Positions 48,773-56,850 of a stretch of DNA of 64,000 nt are shown piece by piece. The stretch spans positions 14,969 through 78,968 of the forward strand of contig JASLNU010000035.1 in assembly GCA_030745835.1 (NCBI GenBank), in the 5' to 3' direction. The notes beneath the pieces were generated by a model, which made no database searches, was not told the origin of the DNA, and saw only the letters and a program-made list of their open reading frames with translations. Within the stretch, counting starts at the first letter, position 1. The number at the start of each line of letters is the position of its first letter. The position numbers were made by a program, and so were the translations under genes. The stretch is from GCA-2687515 sp002687515 (GTDB lineage Bacteria; Pseudomonadota; Alphaproteobacteria; Rhodospirillales; UBA2165).

Positions 48773-49732
48773 ATGGCTGAAAACAACCATCAATTCGCCG
48801 ATGTCGGCAACCTGGACGAGTTTTATGAACTGGTGGAGCCATTGAACTTCGCCTGCGGCTGGCGCAATCGCCAACCGGACGGCGGCTCGTTTCGATCCCC
48901 CTACCGAACCGCGCATTGGAAATATAGCGACAGCCGGCCGGCCCTGGATGCGGCGGCAAAATTGATCAGCGCCGAGGACGCGGTGCGCCGCATTCTGATG
49001 TGCGTTAATCCGATACCGGGCATCCGCCCGAGCGTCGCGCCGACATTGTTTCATGCCTATCAGATGGTCCTGCCCGGCGAAACGGCGCCCTCGCACCGGC
49101 ATCCCATGCATGCGCTGCGGGTGATCCTTGATGCCGAGAAAATGTACTCGGTGGTCGAGGGTGAAAAAATGCTGATGGAGACCGGCGACGTGGTGCTGAC
49201 CCCCGGCGGCATGTGGCACAGCCACGACCATGACGGCGATGACCTCGCCTATTGGCTGGACGGCTTGGACGCGCCCTTCACCGGTGCCTTGGATCTGATT
49301 ATTTTCGAGCCGCACCCCGATCATTACGAGCCGGTCAAGGTGGTGACCGAAGCTTCGCCCTTCCGCTTTTCTTGGGTCCATATCCAGAAAATGCTGGACG
49401 CGGCGGAGGATGATCCGGAGGGATATTTTGCCAAGCGGGTGCGCCTGGACACATCATCGATGCCGACCCTCGGCGCCTATGTGCAGCGTTTAGGTGCCAG
49501 CCAAGCGACGCGCCGTTACCGCACCAATGCCAATGTGTCCTTCGCGCCGATGCAGGGCAGCGGCGTTTCCATCATCGAGGGCGAGGAAATCCGCTGGAAC
49601 CGGGGAGATATCTTCGTCGCCCCATCCTGGCGCTGGATCGAGCACCGGCCCGATGGCGACAGCGTCCTTTTTTCGATGACCGACGAGCCGCTCCTGCGCT
49701 TCGCCCGCTACTACAAGTTCGAGGGCGAGTAA
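48773..49732 (+). CDS. bicupin protein, gentisate 1,2-dioxygenase-like
   Basis: A 319-residue two-cupin protein resembling gentisate/salicylate 1,2-dioxygenases, which open the aromatic ring with a ferrous centre. The iron ligands are likely His108 and His110 in SHRHPMHALRVIL and His149 in LTPGGMWHSHDHDG. The second cupin (about residues 215-300) has the EGEEIRWNRGDIFVAPSWRW segment. The start at 48773 follows GAAGGAACC; it lies 24 bases after the collapsed SDR. A role in ring cleavage is inferred from the family; related cupins may take other substrates. Confidence 0.8.
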   Translation: MAENNHQFADVGNLDEFYELVEPLNFACGWRNRQPDGGSFRSPYRTAHWKYSDSRPALDAAAKLISAEDAVRRILMCVNPIPGIRPSVAPTLFHAYQMVLPGETAPSHRHPMHALRVILDAEKMYSVVEGEKMLMETGDVVLTPGGMWHSHDHDGDDLAYWLDGLDAPFTGALDLIIFEPHPDHYEPVKVVTEASPFRFSWVHIQKMLDAAEDDPEGYFAKRVRLDTSSMPTLGAYVQRLGASQATRRYRTNANVSFAPMQGSGVSIIEGEEIRWNRGDIFVAPSWRWIEHRPDGDSVLFSMTDEPLLRFARYYKFEGE

Positions 49733-49824
49733 GTTTAGGTAAATTTGAGCGCCCCAGAACTCCATCGCGATGGTTTCGATAAATTGTGGTATTGTTCGCA
49801 AGGGCTCGCGTCACGGGGAGGATC

Positions 49825-51591
49825 ATGGCGGAACGCAACGTGCAGAGGCGTTTGGCGGCCATCCTGGCGGCTGACATCGCCGAATATACGCGCCGCATGG
49901 AGGCCGACACCGACGGCACCGCCGCCGCCTGGCACGCGGCGCGCGCCGATGTCATCGATCCCGGGATCGCGGAATTTTCGGGCCGTATCGTCAAACATAC
50001 CGGCGACGGCTTCCTGGCCGAATTTGCCACCGTCCAGGACGCCGTCAATTGCGCCACCGCCATGCAGGCGGGATTGGCCGATAGCCCCCTCGAATTCCGC
50101 ATCGGCGTCAATCTCGGCGACATCATCGACGACGGCGAGGATATCCACGGCGAAGGCGTCAATGTGGCGGCGCGCCTGGAAGGCCTGGCCGAGCCCGGCG
50201 GCATCTGCATTTCCGGCGGCGTCTACGATCAGGTGCGCAACCGCATCGATATGGCCGTCGACGATATGGGCGAGCGGGAAGTGAAACACGTTTCCGCGCC
50301 GGTCCGGGTTTATGCGATCAAACCGGCATCCGAAAACCAAGCCGCAACCGCAAGCGTCCAGCCGGCACCCGCCCCGGCCGCGCCGGTGCCGGGCTTCGCC
50401 GACCGTCCGGCCATCGCCGTGCTGCCGTTCGCGAATATGTCCGGAGATCCGGAGCAGGAATATTTCGCCGACGGCATCGCCGAAGACATATTGACCCGCC
50501 TCGCCATGTGGCGCTGGTTGCCGGTGATCGCCCGCAACTCCAGCTTCGTCTACAAGGGCCAGGCGGTGGATGTGAAAACGGTGGGTGCCGATCTGGGGGC
50601 GCGCTATGTGCTCGAAGGCAGCGTCCGCAAATCTGGAGACCGGGCGCGCATCACCGGCCAGTTGATCGACGCCGATACCGGCCACCATGTCTGGGCCGAC
50701 CGCTACGACCGGGTGCTGGGAGATATCTTCGACGTTCAGGACGAAATCACCGATGCCATCGCCGCCGCCCTGGAGCCCGCCGTCGGCCGCGCCGAGATGG
50801 AACGAACGCGGCGCAAAAACCCAAACGATCTGGATGCCTGGGACCTCAGCCAGCGCGGCGGCTGGCACTTCAACCAATTCACCAAGGAGGGCTTCGCCGC
50901 CGCGATCCCGTTGTTCGAGCAAGCCGCCGCCCTCGATCCCACATTCGTGCAGCCGCTGGTCGGGATTGCCGCCGTCCGTATTATCGAAGCCCTGCTGACC
51001 TGGGCCGACAACCCGCCGGCGGCACTGGCCGAAGCCCACCGCATGGCCGAGGCGGCGATGGCCATTGACGATCTTGATCCCTGGTCGCACGGCATCATGG
51101 CCTATTCCCTTTCCTATATGGATCAATCTGAAAACGCGGTCGTCGCCGCCAGGCGCGCTATTGAACTGAACCCCAGCTTCACCCTCGCTCACCATGCGCT
51201 CGGCGTCGCCCATATGTTCAACGGCGATGCCATGGATGCGGTCGCGGCAGTCGAAACCGCCCTCCGCATAAGTCCCAATGATATGTGGACGCCGATGTGG
51301 CTGGGCACCTTGTCGGCGAGCTATAACCTTGCGCACGACTATAAGACGGCGCTGGAAATAGCCAAGCGCGGGCTGCAGAAGGCGCCCAAATATCCGATCT
51401 TGCTGCGCTGCCTGGCCAACGCGCTCGGCCAATTGGGACGCACCGGCGAAGCCGCCGAGGCCCTGGCGCGGTTCCTGGAGGTGTCGCCGGATTATACCGA
51501 GGAAACGGCGCGTTTCTCCGTTCATTTCAAGGACGAAGAAGTGTTCCAGCACTACCTGGAAGGCCTGCGCAAGGCCGGCTGGCAGGGTTAG
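49825..51591 (+). CDS. class III adenylate/guanylate cyclase with TolB-like and TPR regions
   Basis: A 588-residue protein starting after GGGGAGGATC. Residues about 10-175 are a class III cyclase: metal aspartates Asp17 (AADIAEYTRRM) and Asp61 (HTGDGFLAEF), and transition-state Asn114 and Arg118 in NVAARL. Residues about 193-320 resemble the TolB-N/FlgO-like domain (AIAVLPFANMSGDPEQEYFADG written here as AVLPFANMSGDPEQEYFADG). The rest are TPR-like helices. This cyclase-TolB-TPR layout is common in alphaproteobacteria, where many copies produce local cAMP signals. No regulator is adjacent. It converges on serA. Confidence 0.88.
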   Translation: MAERNVQRRLAAILAADIAEYTRRMEADTDGTAAAWHAARADVIDPGIAEFSGRIVKHTGDGFLAEFATVQDAVNCATAMQAGLADSPLEFRIGVNLGDIIDDGEDIHGEGVNVAARLEGLAEPGGICISGGVYDQVRNRIDMAVDDMGEREVKHVSAPVRVYAIKPASENQAATASVQPAPAPAAPVPGFADRPAIAVLPFANMSGDPEQEYFADGIAEDILTRLAMWRWLPVIARNSSFVYKGQAVDVKTVGADLGARYVLEGSVRKSGDRARITGQLIDADTGHHVWADRYDRVLGDIFDVQDEITDAIAAALEPAVGRAEMERTRRKNPNDLDAWDLSQRGGWHFNQFTKEGFAAAIPLFEQAAALDPTFVQPLVGIAAVRIIEALLTWADNPPAALAEAHRMAEAAMAIDDLDPWSHGIMAYSLSYMDQSENAVVAARRAIELNPSFTLAHHALGVAHMFNGDAMDAVAAVETALRISPNDMWTPMWLGTLSASYNLAHDYKTALEIAKRGLQKAPKYPILLRCLANALGQLGRTGEAAEALARFLEVSPDYTEETARFSVHFKDEEVFQHYLEGLRKAGWQG

Positions 51592-51601
51592 GCCCCGCTC
51601 C

Positions 51602-53179
51602 CTAAAACTTCAGCGGCATGGCGCGCACCACGTGCGGCAGCGCCCGCACCTTTTCCGCCAGTTCCTCGCTCACCGGCTCATCGGTTTCGACCAGCGCGAT
51701 GGCATCGCCGCCGACCTCGCCGCGGCCCAGGTTGAAGGTGGCGATGTTGATCCCGGCTTCGCCGAGCAAGGTGCCGAGGGCGCCGATGAGACCGGGCTTA
51801 TCCTCGTTGGTGATATAGAGCATGTTGGGGCCCAATTCGGCATCGATGGCGATATCCTTGATCTCGATCAGCCGCGGCTTATCGCCATGGGCCAGGGTGC
51901 CGGCGACCGAGCGGGTCTGCTGTTCGGTGGTCACGGTCAGGCGCACCAGGGTCTGGAACTCGTCCAATGAATCGCAGGTGCTCTCGGTGATCTCGATATT
52001 GCGCTCCTTGGCGACCGCCGGCGCGCTGACCATATTCACCGTTTCCAGGAGCGGCGATAGCAGCCCTTGCAACACCACGGCGGTCAGCGGTTTGGTGTTG
52101 AGCTCCGACGCCTGGCCGCAGAATTCCACCTGCACTTTCTTGAGGGCGCTTTCGGTGACCTGGCCGGCGAAGCTGCCCAATTGTTCGGCGAGCTTCATAT
52201 AGGGCATCAGCTTGGGTGCGTCCTCGGCGCTGACCGAGGGCATGTTGAGGGCATTGACGACGGCGCCGTCGAGCAGATAGTCGGACATCTGTTCGGCGAC
52301 CTGGATGGCGACATTGACCTGGGCCTCGTTGGTGGAGGCGCCGAGATGCGGCGTCGCCACCACCTTGTCATCGCCGAACAGGATGTTTTCCTTGGCCGGC
52401 TCCTCTTGGAACACGTCCATGCCGGCGCCGGCAACCTTGCCGGCATCGAGCGCCGCTTTCAAATCCGCTTCGATAACCAGGCCGCCGCGGGCGCAATTGA
52501 TGATACGCACGCCGTCCTTCATTTTTTCGATGGCCGCCGCGTCGATGATGCCACGGGTGGCGTCGGTCAGCGGCGTGTGCAGGGAGATAAAATCGGCGCG
52601 CGCGAACAGCTCAATCAGTTCCACCTTGTCGACGCCAAGATCGGTGGCCCGTTCGGGCGACAGGAACGGATCGTAGGCGGCAACCTTCATCTTCAGCCCC
52701 AAGGCGCGGTCGGCGACGATCGAGCCGATATTGCCGCAGCCGATGATGCCGAGGGTCTTGCCGTAAAGCTCGACCCCCATGAAGCGGGATTTCTCCCATT
52801 TGCCGGCATGGGTGGATTGGCTGGCTTCGGGGATATCGCGGGCCAGCGCGAAGATCATGGCGATGGCGTGCTCGGCGGTGGTGATGGAATTGCCGAACGG
52901 CGTGTTCATGACAACGATGCCGCGCCCGCTGGCCGCCGCGATATCGATGTTGTCGACGCCGATGCCGGCCCGGCCGATGACTTTCAAATTGTCGGCGGCG
53001 GCAATGATTTCGGCGGTTGCCTTGGTCGCCGAACGCACGGCAAGGCCGTCATAATCGCCGATGCAGGCTTTCAGCTCTTCCGGGCTCATCCCGGTAATAA
53101 CATCCACTTCCAGTCCGCGTTCGGCGAAAATCTCGGCGGCGCGCGGCGACATGCTGTCGGAAATCAATACTTTTGGCAT
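51602..53179 (-). CDS. serA: phosphoglycerate dehydrogenase
   Basis: SerA oxidises 3-phosphoglycerate to 3-phosphohydroxypyruvate, the first step of serine synthesis. The 525-residue protein has NAD-binding GIIGCGNIGSIVADRALG (about residues 144-161), catalytic Arg and His in the RGGLVIEADL and PHLGASTNEAQ regions, the intervening domain, and a C-terminal ACT domain (NKPGLIGALGTLLGEAGINIA-like) for serine feedback. This is the long (type 1) form. It is transcribed after serC, 41 bases apart. Confidence 0.96.
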   Translation of the reverse strand: MPKVLISDSMSPRAAEIFAERGLEVDVITGMSPEELKACIGDYDGLAVRSATKATAEIIAAADNLKVIGRAGIGVDNIDIAAASGRGIVVMNTPFGNSITTAEHAIAMIFALARDIPEASQSTHAGKWEKSRFMGVELYGKTLGIIGCGNIGSIVADRALGLKMKVAAYDPFLSPERATDLGVDKVELIELFARADFISLHTPLTDATRGIIDAAAIEKMKDGVRIINCARGGLVIEADLKAALDAGKVAGAGMDVFQEEPAKENILFGDDKVVATPHLGASTNEAQVNVAIQVAEQMSDYLLDGAVVNALNMPSVSAEDAPKLMPYMKLAEQLGSFAGQVTESALKKVQVEFCGQASELNTKPLTAVVLQGLLSPLLETVNMVSAPAVAKERNIEITESTCDSLDEFQTLVRLTVTTEQQTRSVAGTLAHGDKPRLIEIKDIAIDAELGPNMLYITNEDKPGLIGALGTLLGEAGINIATFNLGRGEVGGDAIALVETDEPVSEELAEKVRALPHVVRAMPLKF

Positions 53180-53220
53180 TTATCTTCTCCTATAAATCTC
53201 GACGCCGGATCAGGCCCAAA

Positions 53221-54390
53221 TCAGCCAGAGATTTCGGTTTCGGTGATGGCCAGTGCCCAGTCGATCCAATGGCTGAGCGCTTCCAAATCACTGGTCTCGA
53301 TGGTGGCGCCGGCCCAAATGCGGAGCCCCGGCGGCGCATCGCGGTAGGCGTCGATATCGAAGGCCACGGCCTCGGCGTCCAGCAATGCGCCGACGCGCTT
53401 GGCGGCGGCCGCCTGATCGTCACCGGAAAGCCCGGTGAACCAGGGCGCCACGATCTTGATGCAGACCGAGGTGCAGGACCGGATGTCCGGGCTTTCGGCG
53501 AGGAAATCCACATTCGGCGAATTTTCCACCCAGCGCGCCAGCGCCGCCAGGTTGGCTTCCGAGCGGCCGATCAGGGCCTTCAGGCCGCCGATCGATGCGG
53601 CCCAATTGAGCCCGTCCAGGGCATCCTCGACGCACAGCATGGAGGGGGTGTTGATGGTGGCGCCCTTGAAGATGCCTTCGTTGAGCTTGCCGTTTGACGC
53701 CATCCGGAACAGCTTCGGCATCGGCCAGGCCGGCGTATGGCTTTGCAGCCGTTCGACGGCGCGCGGGGACAGGATCAAAACGCCGTGCTGGGCCTCGCCG
53801 CCCATCACCTTCTGCCAGGAATAGGTGGTGACATCCAATTTATCCCAGGGCAGGTCCATGGCGAACACCGCCGAGGTGGCATCGCAAATGGTCAGCCCCT
53901 GGCGCCCACCGTCGATCCAATCACCGTTCGGCACGCGCACCCCGGATGTGGTGCCGTTCCAGGTGAAGATCACATCGCGGCTGAAATCGACCGCGCCCAA
54001 ATCAGGCAATTGCCCGTAGCTGGCTTCGAGAACGCGCACGTCATCGAGCTTTAATTGCTTGGTCACGTCCGAGACCCAGCCGGCGCCGAAGCTTTCCCAG
54101 GCGAGGACATCGACACCCAGCGGCCCCAACAGGGACCAGAGCGCCATTTCGACGGCGCCGGTATCGGACGCGGCGACGATGCCGATCCGGTAATCGTCGG
54201 GAAGCCCAAGGACAGCGCGGGTCTTGTCGATAACGCCCTGGAGCTTGGCCTTGCCCAGCTTGGAGCGGTGCGAACGGCCGAGCGCCGCATCGCCGAGGAC
54301 CGCCGGCGTCCAACCAGGACGCTTGGCGCAGGGACCGGATGAAAAGTTTGGATTGGCCGGACGGGTGTCCGGTTTAGCGGGTGTGTTCAT
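53221..54390 (-). CDS. serC: phosphoserine aminotransferase
   Basis: SerC makes phosphoserine from phosphohydroxypyruvate and glutamate with PLP. The start at 54390 gives 389 residues beginning MNTPAKPDTRPANPNFSSGP. The PLP lysine is Lys194 in YSWQKVMGGEAQHG. The sequence belongs to the variant SerC group found in alphaproteobacteria and some archaea rather than the E. coli type. The open frame upstream overlaps the leader and was rejected. It is the first gene of serC-serA. Confidence 0.95.
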   Translation of the reverse strand: MNTPAKPDTRPANPNFSSGPCAKRPGWTPAVLGDAALGRSHRSKLGKAKLQGVIDKTRAVLGLPDDYRIGIVAASDTGAVEMALWSLLGPLGVDVLAWESFGAGWVSDVTKQLKLDDVRVLEASYGQLPDLGAVDFSRDVIFTWNGTTSGVRVPNGDWIDGGRQGLTICDATSAVFAMDLPWDKLDVTTYSWQKVMGGEAQHGVLILSPRAVERLQSHTPAWPMPKLFRMASNGKLNEGIFKGATINTPSMLCVEDALDGLNWAASIGGLKALIGRSEANLAALARWVENSPNVDFLAESPDIRSCTSVCIKIVAPWFTGLSGDDQAAAAKRVGALLDAEAVAFDIDAYRDAPPGLRIWAGATIETSDLEALSHWIDWALAITETEISG

Positions 54391-54451
54391 GGATAATCTC
54401 CCATCCTTGCAGATGGGTCGCGACCCGTTGGGAGGCCGTGGCCCGCCGATG
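54391..54451 (-). promoter_or_regulatory. serC leader with mutually exclusive hairpins
   Basis: In the RNA just before serC, GGGTCGCGACCC (54415-54426) and CCCATC/GATGGG (54400-54417) share three C residues and cannot form together. CTCCCA (54429-54434) can also pair with TGGGAG (54398-54403), which holds the ribosome-binding site 7 bases before the ATG. This fits a translational switch and resembles the alphaproteobacterial serC RNA motif; the exact match to that motif was not computed. Confidence 0.55.
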
Positions 54452-54616
54452 GTTCTATAGATAAGCGGCGCGGTGGTCAATTAACATTTATGCACCATAG
54501 ATGTGCAAAATCGGGATGCGCTGAATGACCATGCCGATTGCCCGCCGCCTGACGGCAGGTAGCGGCCAAAAACGGATTATTACAAACTTAATGTCAAAAA
54601 AACGGGCATTTGGGTG

Positions 54617-54864
54617 TATAATGACGGCAAGGCAGTATCTCTCGATCGCGTAGAGAGACCGAGTGGTAGAGAGCGGAAGTAGGGCCGGCACGGTGCTCGT
54701 TCTGCTTGAGAGGTGCTGTATTTAACGTGCCGACCCCGGGACTCGATGAGTTCTTAAGATTGCTCAGCCGGCGAAAGGCGCGCCGAAGTTGTCTCGCCGG
54801 TCCGGCTGTCCAACCAGTCCGTTGAAACTGCTCCCTATCACCGCTTGCAAGTGGAGATAGAGCC
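54617..54864 (+). other. promoter and structured leader before secreted protein
   Basis: A perfect TATAAT (54617-54622) is followed by about 240 bases of non-coding sequence with stems TCTCTC/GAGAGA (54638-54658) and CGGCACG/CGTGCCG (54686-54732). The rest of the 54452-54616 gap is AT-rich with no gene. The region may be a long 5' untranslated leader of the gene at 54865 or a small RNA. Confidence 0.4.
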
Positions 54865-55350
54865 ATGTGCGGACGATTGTTAAGATTGGCGTATTTGACG
54901 CTCCTGGTAGCGCCGATGAGTCTCGCTCCGGAAATCTCCCAGGCGGGGCACACCGCGATGAGCCAACAGGCCGACGGCACCATCGCCTATGTTGGTTTCA
55001 TGCACACCAAAAAGCTAGCGCGGCAAGTAAGGCTGTATCCGAGTACGTATAAAGATCATGGTGCCAAGCAGATTCCGACAGGAAAATTCAAGTATCATAT
55101 CAACGCCGTTTTGTTCGATGCGGATAGCCACAAACGCATCACCAACGCGGAAGTACGGGCACGCGTTGCACCGCTCGGTTTTGGCGGCTCGTTCAAATTG
55201 CTCGAACCGATGTTAACCGCCGGGGTGATCGAATATTGCGACTATTTAGATATTCGGCCCAGCCATCGCTATAGGGTCGATCTGAGCATCAAGATTCCCG
55301 GCCGGCCAAACGAAATTCGGATGCGGTTTGATCATGAGTTGCCGGAATGA
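54865..55350 (+). CDS. secreted protein of unknown function
   Basis: A 161-residue protein with a signal peptide (about residues 1-28, ending near SQAGH). The mature part is rich in beta strands: FKYHINAVLFDADSHKRI, AEVRARVAPLGFGGSFKLLEPM and RYRVDLSIKIPGRPNEIRMRF, an immunoglobulin- or transthyretin-like layout. It resembles small periplasmic proteins found near iron or copper genes, but no metal motif is seen here. The role is not known. A TGGAGATAGAG site precedes the ATG. Confidence 0.7.
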   Translation: MCGRLLRLAYLTLLVAPMSLAPEISQAGHTAMSQQADGTIAYVGFMHTKKLARQVRLYPSTYKDHGAKQIPTGKFKYHINAVLFDADSHKRITNAEVRARVAPLGFGGSFKLLEPMLTAGVIEYCDYLDIRPSHRYRVDLSIKIPGRPNEIRMRFDHELPE

Positions 55351-55358
55351 GGTGGATC

Positions 55359-55376
55359 AGTGGCCTGTATCATCTA
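55359..55376. repeat. solo end of repeat family B
   Basis: Eighteen bases (agtggcctgtatcatcta) are identical to the left terminal repeat of the element at 22725-23055 (22727-22744). No matching right end was found nearby. The other bases of the 215-base gap hold a GGGTGGCACCC palindrome near 55530 but no gene. Confidence 0.5.
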
Positions 55377-55565
55377 TGCAGGGACGTAATATAGCGATCC
55401 GCTTTCCGGGCTGGACGGCCCCTCCTCGCCCGCCTGCCGACTTGCCTCAAGACCTGCGACAGGCCATAAATTTCCGATGCCATCGCCGCAAGACAAGCAA
55501 CTTCCTTGCCGTGTCCGGCCGTTCCCGGGTGGCACCCCGGCGCGCGTCTTGTCCCTAGAAGCGGA

Positions 55566-56699
55566 ATGACCCGAAGGAGGTCCAGATCAAGGCGCCGTGG
55601 GGCCGCGAAAATCGCCGGCGCCAATGCCGCCGGCTTGCTCGCCATCCTGGTCGCCGCCGAGCTGGTATTCGGCAATTGGATATTCGGACCCGAATTCGGT
55701 TTCCTGAATATCCGCCACGGCGAACGGCACCGCCTCGACGTGTCCGAGTTCATTCCGGGCGGCGGCATCATCACCTATACGCGCGATGAATATGGCCTGC
55801 GCGGCGACTATGGCGGTGATCCGAAAAACATCGATATCCTGGTCATCGGCGGCAGCACCACCAACGAGCGGTTTATCGACGACGCCGATATCTGGACCGC
55901 CCGGCTGCAGGAGAACTTCGAACGCGCCGGCGCGCCGGTCAAGATCGCCAACGGCGGTATCGACGGCCAATCGAGCCGCGGCCACATCAAAGCCTTCGAG
56001 CTCTGGTTCCCGGGCATTCCCGGTTTGAAGCCGAAATTCGTGCTCGCCTATACGGGCATCAACGACACGGCGGTGGGGGGCGCCGCCGACCCCAAATTCG
56101 ACGACATGAAATCGCCGGAGCTTTTGCGCCGGTTGCGCCATTACGTGATGAACCACAGCGTCCTTTACAACCAGTTCCGCCAAATCCGGGGCATCTTCAA
56201 GGCCCGGGACGCCAAACTGATGCATGGCGGCAATTCCTTTAAAAGCGGGGTCTGGACGCCGGTCAACGACTTCACCGATCTGGCGAAACTGAAGACCGAA
56301 CAGGCCGGGCGGCTTGGCGGCTATCGGCGCCGCCTGGAAACACTGGCCGGCGCCATTCGCGACTTTGGCGCCGAGCCTATTTTCGTGACCCAACCAGTGG
56401 GCGAATTCAAGATTGCCCAGGGTCGCCTTCTCAAGCTGATGCAACCCAGTGATCTAGCCAAGGATTCAAGGGTTTCCGACGGATTGCTAAAGACAATGAA
56501 CTTGTTCAACGGCGTTACCCTGGCGGCTTGCGCCAAATTAAAGGCGCGCTGCACGGACCTTGCCCGCCGCATTCAATTCAAGGACGGCGATTTCTACGAT
56601 GCCCTGCACACCACGCCGGCCGGTTCCAAACGGATCGCGGATTTCCTGTTTGCGGCGCTGGAAGCACCGGTACGAGCGGCGATCAAGCCTGGAAAGTAG
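55566..56699 (+). CDS. membrane-anchored SGNH-like hydrolase
   Basis: A 377-residue protein with a basic N-terminus (TRRRSRSRRRG), one membrane segment (about residues 17-35) and a periplasmic part resembling the SGNH/GDSL hydrolase fold: block I ILVIGGSTTNERFI (Ser about 99), block III in AYTGINDTAVGG (Asn), and the C-terminal DALHTTPAGSKRIADF, which fits the Asp/His pair of block V. Such proteins deacetylate or acylate surface glycans and lipids. The ATG at 55566 has a weak ribosome-binding site. Substrate unknown. Confidence 0.78.
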   Translation: MTRRRSRSRRRGAAKIAGANAAGLLAILVAAELVFGNWIFGPEFGFLNIRHGERHRLDVSEFIPGGGIITYTRDEYGLRGDYGGDPKNIDILVIGGSTTNERFIDDADIWTARLQENFERAGAPVKIANGGIDGQSSRGHIKAFELWFPGIPGLKPKFVLAYTGINDTAVGGAADPKFDDMKSPELLRRLRHYVMNHSVLYNQFRQIRGIFKARDAKLMHGGNSFKSGVWTPVNDFTDLAKLKTEQAGRLGGYRRRLETLAGAIRDFGAEPIFVTQPVGEFKIAQGRLLKLMQPSDLAKDSRVSDGLLKTMNLFNGVTLAACAKLKARCTDLARRIQFKDGDFYDALHTTPAGSKRIADFLFAALEAPVRAAIKPGK

Positions 56700-56737
56700 T
56701 TGGGTTCCGCCAGCCGGCCCGCCAGCCCCTCGCGTTC

Positions 56738-56791
56738 ACACCCATTCACAACTCGTTTAAACCCCATTCACACTGGGTGTTTATAAAATGC
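56738..56791. repeat. vestigial copy of repeat family A end
   Basis: TCACAcTGGGTGTTTATaaaATGC (56768-56791, about 20 of 23 aligned bases) resembles the terminal repeat of the element at 6106-6382. It forms ACACCCA/TGGGTGT with 56738-56744, so a shortened or decayed element may remain. The interior is not conserved. Confidence 0.4.
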
Positions 56792-56850
56792 TTAATTATT
56801 GCCGATCACCGGACTTCCGCAGGCTTGAAATTATTCGCGTGCATTGAAAT

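Noticed and set aside
54655..54735. Possible tRNA, from a gagtggtagag stretch like a D arm
   Set aside because: No acceptor stem, anticodon arm or GGTTCGA-type T arm could be placed around it.
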